From positions 1 through 6,060 of the forward strand of contig CAZYWA010000489.1 of NCBI GenBank assembly GCA_964650975.1: 6,060 bases of DNA. The letters are read 5' to 3'. Position numbers and translations under genes: made by a program. The notes under the pieces were generated by a model. That model searched no databases, was not told the DNA's origin, and worked only from the letters and a program-made list of their open reading frames with translations. Position 1 is the stretch's first letter; each line of letters begins with the position of its first letter. The stretch comes from CAZYWA01 sp964650975 [NCBI: uncultured bacterium]. Its GTDB lineage: Bacteria; JADJOY01. Below, piece by piece: positions 5,503 through 6,060 of this stretch.

Positions 5503-6060
5503 GACGCGCGACGATCGGTTCGGCTTCTCGGTGCTGTCGCGGCGCCGCTGGCTCGAGCTGTCGATCGGCGTGGGGGTGATGGTGGCCGGTGGATTCGGCG
5601 GCAGCGCCGCGCTGCGCGGAGCCGCGCCCGACGTCCCTGGCCTGCGAGCGCTCACCGCTCGTGAGTTTCAGACCCTGGCCGCACTCGCCCGCGCGCTCTT
5701 TCCCGCGGGCGGGCCGGTGCCGGTGAGCGCCGACGATCTCGCGCTGGCGCGCGCGTTCGACGGCTTCCTGGCGGACGAGCCCGAGTGGAACCGAGCCGAC
5801 CTCGAGAAGGCGCTGCTGCTCGTCGAGCTGGGGCCGCTGCTCTTCGAGCGACGCTTCACCACATTCCCGCGGCTCTCGCCGGTGGAGGCGCTCGCGCATT
5901 TCGAGCGAGTGTGGGCAGAAGGCGAGAGCGTCCTGCGCCGCCAGGTGGCGCTTGCGTTCCGGAAGTTCTTCGCGCTGGTCTTCTACGACGACGAGCGCGT
6001 CTGGCCCCACATCGGGTATCCGGGTCCCTCGCTCCATCCGATAGTAACCACGCCGGGAGC
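5501..6060 (+). CDS. Tat-exported gluconate 2-dehydrogenase subunit 3-like protein (3' end missing)
   Basis: This is the start of a gene that runs off the right edge; 186 codons are visible without a stop. A twin-arginine signal is clear: SRRRWLE at 13-19, then a hydrophobic stretch at about 20-38 rich in Gly, Ala and Val, then LRGAAP. The mature part is mostly helical, with LTAREFQTLAALARALFPAG (51-70), a segment around FDGFLADEPEWNRADLEKAL (86-105), and the ending FYDDERVWPHIGYPGP (161-176). This resembles the gluconate 2-dehydrogenase subunit 3 family: small, Tat-exported partners of membrane or periplasmic GMC flavoprotein oxidoreductases, often encoded just upstream of the large subunit. 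Export in the folded state fits co-transport of a cofactor-bearing partner. The ATG at 5501 has no good ribosome site. An in-frame GTG at 5486, directly after the batE stop, has a G-rich stretch (5473-5480) at better spacing and would add five residues. The family call comes from remembered motif patterns and is moderate; the Tat signal is firm. Confidence 0.72.
   Translation, partial: MTRDDRFGFSVLSRRRWLELSIGVGVMVAGGFGGSAALRGAAPDVPGLRALTAREFQTLAALARALFPAGGPVPVSADDLALARAFDGFLADEPEWNRADLEKALLLVELGPLLFERRFTTFPRLSPVEALAHFERVWAEGESVLRRQVALAFRKFFALVFYDDERVWPHIGYPGPSLHPIVTTPG

Noticed and set aside
4358-6037. Long open frame on the minus strand (559 codons) across batD, batE and the last gene
   Set aside because: Its composition is Arg/Glu/His/Ala-rich without domains, and it is opposite three genes with clear signals and motifs. 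It is a GC-driven shadow.

Overview
The window is a very GC-rich, fully coding segment with all genes on the + strand. It carries a Bat ("Bacteroides aerotolerance") operon, batA-batB-batC-batD-batE, followed by the start of a sixth gene that encodes a Tat-exported protein resembling gluconate 2-dehydrogenase subunit 3. The high GC, the export signals and the presence of all five Bat proteins suggest a Gram-negative-type, high-GC bacterium, for example of the Myxococcota/deltaproteobacterial, Acidobacteriota or Eisenbacteria type. That placement is an inference; nothing in the window fixes the phylum.

Layout: 1-947 is batA, cut at its 5' end by the window edge. 944-1990 is batB, 1987-2880 batC, 2877-4715 batD and 4712-5485 batE. 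Each of the four internal junctions is the same 4-base GTGA overlap, in which the GTG start of one gene overlaps the TGA stop of the previous one. A 15-base gap (5486-5500) containing a short direct repeat then separates batE from the Tat-signal gene, which starts at 5501 (or 5486) and runs off the right edge. No stretch over 300 bases lacks a gene. I see no RNA gene, mobile element, CRISPR array or convincing terminator. The operon promoter, and the MoxR ATPase and DUF58 genes that normally precede batA, would lie to the left of the window.

How the genes work together (family knowledge plus inference): BatA and BatB are membrane-anchored von Willebrand factor A proteins with intact metal-binding (MIDAS) motifs. 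BatC and BatE are TPR proteins with export signals. BatD is a large exported beta-rich protein with a late membrane anchor. Together they probably form a cell-envelope complex, assembled or remodelled by an upstream MoxR AAA+ ATPase. The system was linked to oxygen tolerance in Bacteroides fragilis, but its biochemical role is unresolved and may differ between lineages. The sixth gene probably begins a separate function: the small subunit of a periplasmic GMC-type oxidoreductase, whose large subunit is predicted just beyond the right edge.

This is a recognisable known system, not a clearly new one. The points most worth a second look are the uniform GTGA coupling, the Lys/Asp-rich tract and its hexamer repeat in batC, the small repeats at gene junctions, and the oxidoreductase-type gene placed directly after batE.
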